Part shown: piece by piece, positions 1 to 64,000 of the stretch
Position numbering within the stretch: position 1 is the stretch's first letter
Layout: each line of letters begins with the position of its first letter
Source of the DNA: Rana temporaria
Taxonomy: Eukaryota; Chordata; Amphibia; Anura; Ranidae
Assembly (NCBI RefSeq): GCF_905171775.1
Contig: NC_053491.1
Span: forward strand, 398,143,838 to 398,207,837
Length of the DNA stretch: 64,000 bases
Direction of reading: 5' to 3'
The notes under the pieces: generated by a model
Databases searched by the model: none
What the model saw: only the letters and a program-made list of their open reading frames with translations
What the model was told of the DNA's origin: nothing
Made by a program: the position numbers and the translations under genes

Positions 1-5
1 TGACT

Positions 6-736
6 CAGTGGTCCCCAACCTTTTTGGCACCAGGGGCCGGGGGTGGGGGGAGTGTGCAGAAGTTGTTGAAGGGGCCAGTCACAGTCTGTCCTCAACCCCC
101 TTTACAGTACAGTCCCCCCTTTATATCAGTATCCTCAGTTCTCCTTCACATCATAGCCCCCCCTTTACATTACAGTGCCCCTTTACATTAATGTAATGAG
201 GACTGCTCTGTAAAGTGGCACTGTAATATAAAGGGGCAATTCACTATAAAAGGGGCACTGTAATGATTACCATGCCCCTTTACAGTGCCCCTTTATATTA
301 CAGTTCCCCTAGCAATCACAGTGCCCCAATAGTCTGCCCCCCCTTTCCTCTCCAACATGAAACTTCTCCATTCTAATGTCTGCCACACCTTCACAGGACA
401 CATACCTTTGTCAGAATAGAGGCTGTGATCAGTCCGTGCAGCCTCTCCCGACCCCCCTGACCACCCAATGATATCATCATATCAGCAGGGGGGGAGGGGG
501 GACACAGGTGGAGCTCTCCATTCCAATCTGCAGCTCCTTCCTCTCCTTCCCTGCTGATTGGAGGACATCATCGGCCGGGTGGGCAAAGGAGCTGGGAGGG
601 GACAAACAGGCATGGATGCACAGCAGGAGGTGAGCAGCGTCCGTGGTCTGTGATAGTTCTGTGCGGACTGCGGTCACCGTTCATCTCCTGCTGTATGGGC
701 CAGTCATCAAGGGGTCTGGGGGGTTGGGGACCCTTG
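6..736. mobile_element. hAT-like non-autonomous element (probable)
   Basis: The left end reads cagtggtccccaacc and the right end is its imperfect inverted complement (ggttggggacccttg, about 12 of 15 positions). CAGTGGTCCCC-type ends are typical of hAT elements in vertebrates. The interior holds repeated C-rich motifs (ccccctttaca and its complement), suggesting a decayed fold-back core. The left flank is cut by the window edge and the visible flanks do not show an 8-bp duplication, so the right boundary is uncertain. Confidence 0.4.
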
Positions 737-956
737 CTCCATGTCTTTTCTCAGTACAATAACGTCCTTGTTTCCTGTCTGCAGTTAACCTGTTCTGTAG
801 GGCTATATACAGGATTTCTAACAGGTTATGGGCCCAGACACACCCAGAGAAAAGCTGAGAACCCAATCATAGCCAGCTATAACAAATAAGTGCAAGATAT
901 ATAACAGAAAGAAGTCTGCAACAGAAATAAAAGAAAATGGCAACACCTCTGCAATA

Positions 957-1430
957 AAGCTTTTATTGACAAACCAGAACTACTGGCCTTGGAAATTCAA
1001 AATTAAAATACTGCTAATAAGAGAAAGTATGTGGAAATGTATGAATAAAATCATGCCAGAAGTCTCTTCAGATGAGTGGATAAAGACCAGAAAGCTCAGA
1101 GCACAATCCCTCTTAGCATAGAAGATGATCAAAGCCTACATACAGTATATGCAAGTGTGAAACTAATAAAATGATTGCAGATGCTTTGACAAAACCTCTT
1201 CCAAGAAACAGATTTATAGAACAGATCCAAAATGGGACCAATATAAGGGGTAGTTGCTGAGTGGGGGTGTTGGAATACAGAATTGTATTTTGTGCAACAG
1301 CAACTGCACATCAGTATTTAGTATATGCATGCAATTAAAACCTCTGTTTTTAACGCAAATGGATGACTAGCTGGTAAGAAACCTGAGAAAGTTTTGTATT
1401 GTATTGTCCAATGATCAGAAGCTCATCTGG
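957..1430 (+). mobile_element. Ty1/copia LTR retrotransposon remnant, internally deleted
   Basis: Two separate pieces of copia coding sequence are fused. Positions 957-1121 translate to a Gag N-terminal-like segment (NQNYWPWKFKIKILLIRESM), ending in a stop. Positions about 1147-1260 translate to the end of copia RNase H, with the hallmark MIADALTKPLPRNRF, then a stop at 1258-1260. The protease, integrase and reverse transcriptase that should lie between are absent. Immediately after the stop is a G-run (1263-1267) that looks like a polypurine tract. It is followed at 1268 by tgttggaata, a start typical of copia LTRs. The LTR end (given as about 1430) and the left LTR are not identified. It lies in the intron downstream of the last visible annexin exon, antisense to the host gene. 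Confidence 0.7.
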
Positions 1431-1471
1431 TCATTATGAAGAGTCTCATACAAAGCTTTAGAAGAAATTAC

Positions 1472-62387
<60,916 letters not shown>

Positions 62388-62511
62388 CTGCAATACAAAA
62401 AAAAAAACACAGGTAAGAGGGTTTTCAACGAAGCAATATATACATTTTAAGTAATATCCCATTAGTTTTACACGTAATGAGTAAACATCCGGAAAATATC
62501 CTCTGTGTCTT

Positions 62512-62810
62512 GGGCCCCTTTCACACCTGCGGACCGTATGTCCGCTTTTTCATGTATCCGTTTACGGATGAAAAAGGGACATAAATTAATCCCTATGAGA
62601 TAGCGGGTGTCAGTGGATGAACAGCCGCTGACACCCAATCTCATCAGTGTCCGCAATCCTCCGATTCTGCAGATGGAGGAAAATCCAATTTTTCCATCCC
62701 TCTGCAGAGTGGATCGGGTGAATACGGACAGACGGTCCGTGTTCATTCGATGCCCCATAGGGGAGAGCGGATATCTGACAGGGTGGTCCCTGCACAGAGT
62801 ATATTTTTAA
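62512..62810. repeat. Palindromic MITE (gggcccctttcacacc end), right end diverged
   Basis: The left end is related to 21553 (gacccctttcacattg). The interior includes agcgggtgtcagtgg with its complement and ccgtatgtccgc. The right terminus is not clear. Confidence 0.5.
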
Positions 62811-63234
62811 TGCTGAAGTGCAGCACACAAGTTATTAATTAACAACGTAGCTACATGAGAACTCTATTTTTTACTTCTTTGTTAAACATAGAATGTGTGG
62901 ATGTGGATAATACCCTAATAATACCCTTTCACCCTTTTGGGTATTATCCACCTCTGTATGTTTTGACTTACCTGTCAGCATTCGGGTGTAAATTTCTGCA
63001 TATTGGTGAACTTATTTTGTATGTCAATCCCTTTGTTTTTAATTACTTTTTCTAATTTGTATATTGTGATCATCATGACTCATATTAAATAAATATTTAA
63101 TACTTTTTGCCAATTCCATTTTATTGTTGCAATCCGCATTATCCCAGGGGCTTTTTCTTCCTATACATTTTCAGATTTTGCCGGGATGTGATTCTTTGGA
63201 ATTGTATAACAACTGGGTTAGCTTCATTTTTCTT

Positions 63235-63526
63235 TTTCAAATATATTCTTTGAAAATAGCTCAAGCTCTGTCAGATTGGATGGAGAGCGTCTGAACAGCA
63301 ATTTTCAAGTACTTGCAACAGATTCACAATTGGATTTAGGTCTGGACTTTGACTGGGCCATAACAACACATGAATATGCTTTGATCTAAACCATTCCATT
63401 GTAGCTCTGGTTGTATGTTATCACATAAAAGCCCAAAAAAAATTTTTCTTACGTTTATGGTTGTAACATGACAAAACGTGGAAAATGTCAAGGGGTACGA
63501 ATACTTTTTCAAAGGCACTGTACATA
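63235..63526 (-). pseudogene. Tc1-like transposase fragment, internally deleted
   Basis: The minus strand at about 63300-63410 encodes ATMEWFRSKHIHVL followed by WPSQSPDLNPI, the conserved C-terminal part of Tc1-family transposases around the third catalytic residue. From about 63420 to 63526 the plus strand reads tgacaaaacgtggaaaatgt and ctttttcaaaggcactgta, the usual inner sequence and terminal repeat of Tc1 elements. The two parts abut, so most of the transposase was deleted. No intact frame. Confidence 0.82.
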
Positions 63527-63604
63527 TACACACACACACAAATATTGGCAAAAGTACAGGGACTTCAATGGCATCCCAGTTTTAGTCCATAGGGTTCAGT
63601 ATTA

Positions 63605-64000
63605 AAGCGGATGTTCCCTGAAAAAAAATGTTTTTAATATTTATATATATATATATATAATTTATTAAAAGCCAGCAGCTACAAATACTGCAGCTGCTGA
63701 CTTTTAATATCAGCACACTTACCTGTCCTGGATTCCAGCGCCATCCGCAGCAGAGGACGAGCGAACGCTCGTCACTCTGCTGCTCCCCCCGCCATCCTCG
63801 GTGAGGGAACCAGGAAGTGAAGCGCTCCGACGTCCTGCCCGCAGTCTACTCGCAGACTGTGTGGCCGGAAGTGGGTGCAAATACCTGTCTTTAGACAGGA
63901 ATCTGCAGCCCCCTCCTCCCTGAAAGGTGTCAAATGTGACACCAGAGGGGGGGAGGGTTCCGATCAGCGGGAGTGGAGGTGGAGGGTGGAGCTCCGCTTT
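63605..64000. mobile_element. MITE reaching the window edge (aaagcgga ends)
   Basis: Left aaagcggatgttccctg and right ggagctccgcttt at the edge are roughly inverted, and the interior is GC-rich with several hairpins. The right boundary is set by the end of the window. Confidence 0.55.

Noticed and set aside
1..1471. Next annexin exon (repeat 3, KWGTDE region)
   Set aside because: I looked for it on the minus strand and found no match, so it must lie beyond the window.
62388..64000. First non-coding exon of anxa4
   Set aside because: No convincing donor with promoter features. The GC-rich end (63605-64000) is a MITE.

Overview
The window is vertebrate nuclear DNA, most likely from a ranid frog (an inference). 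The coding exons are short, have GT-AG introns and lie in a very large gene. Almost everything else is transposable-element sequence of kinds common in true frogs: TTAA-flanked elements ending in CCACTT, hAT MITEs, palindromic MITEs with 3-bp duplications, and Ty3/gypsy LTRs. Species assignment would need a database search.

The host gene is on the minus strand: the 5' part of an annexin A4 gene (anxa4). Seven exons are recognisable, in transcription order 62387-62334 (end of the 5' UTR plus ATG), 47166-47079, 43568-43474, 11195-11082, 6127-6037, 2235-2156 and 1528-1472. They join without phase conflict into 534 coding nt (178 codons). These cover annexin repeats 1 and 2 and the start of repeat 3. 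The 3' half of the gene lies beyond position 1, and a further upstream non-coding exon probably lies beyond 64000.

The introns are inflated by nested insertions. The intron between 43473 and 11196 is 32.3 kb. It holds a full-length Ty3/gypsy chromovirus (23264-28514, two apparently identical 448-bp LTRs, gag, pol reached by a -1 frameshift, chromodomain). It also holds a full-length L1-type LINE (33210-40784, 14-bp target duplication, ORF1 and ORF2 each with one frameshift). Both lie antisense to anxa4. Solo LTRs lie at 20166, 22163 and 54585. Older remains include an internally deleted Ty1/copia element near 957-1430, a Tc1-like transposase fragment near 63300, a processed K-Ras-like pseudogene at 8449-8861 and a tRNA-Leu-like sequence at 56858-56950.

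Non-autonomous DNA elements fill much of the rest. hAT elements with exact 8-bp duplications lie at 3646, 18162, 18692, 31860, 46469, 50741 and 61835. TTAA-bounded elements lie at 29991, 40807, 41837, 45227, 53198, 55415 and 58270. Palindromic MITEs with GGCC-type or TGCC-type ends and 3-bp duplications lie at 7419, 13080, 19714 and 21553, with related copies at 15053, 16147 and 17661. Large fold-back palindromes occur at 28834-29153 and 49003-49685.

The most informative biology is in the gypsy element. Its primer-binding site is complementary to the predicted 5' end of its own transcript (self-priming). Its gag-pol junction carries an in-frame G-GGA-AAC slippery site followed by a possible pseudoknot. 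I saw no sign of a wholly new gene system. No second host protein-coding gene is visible.
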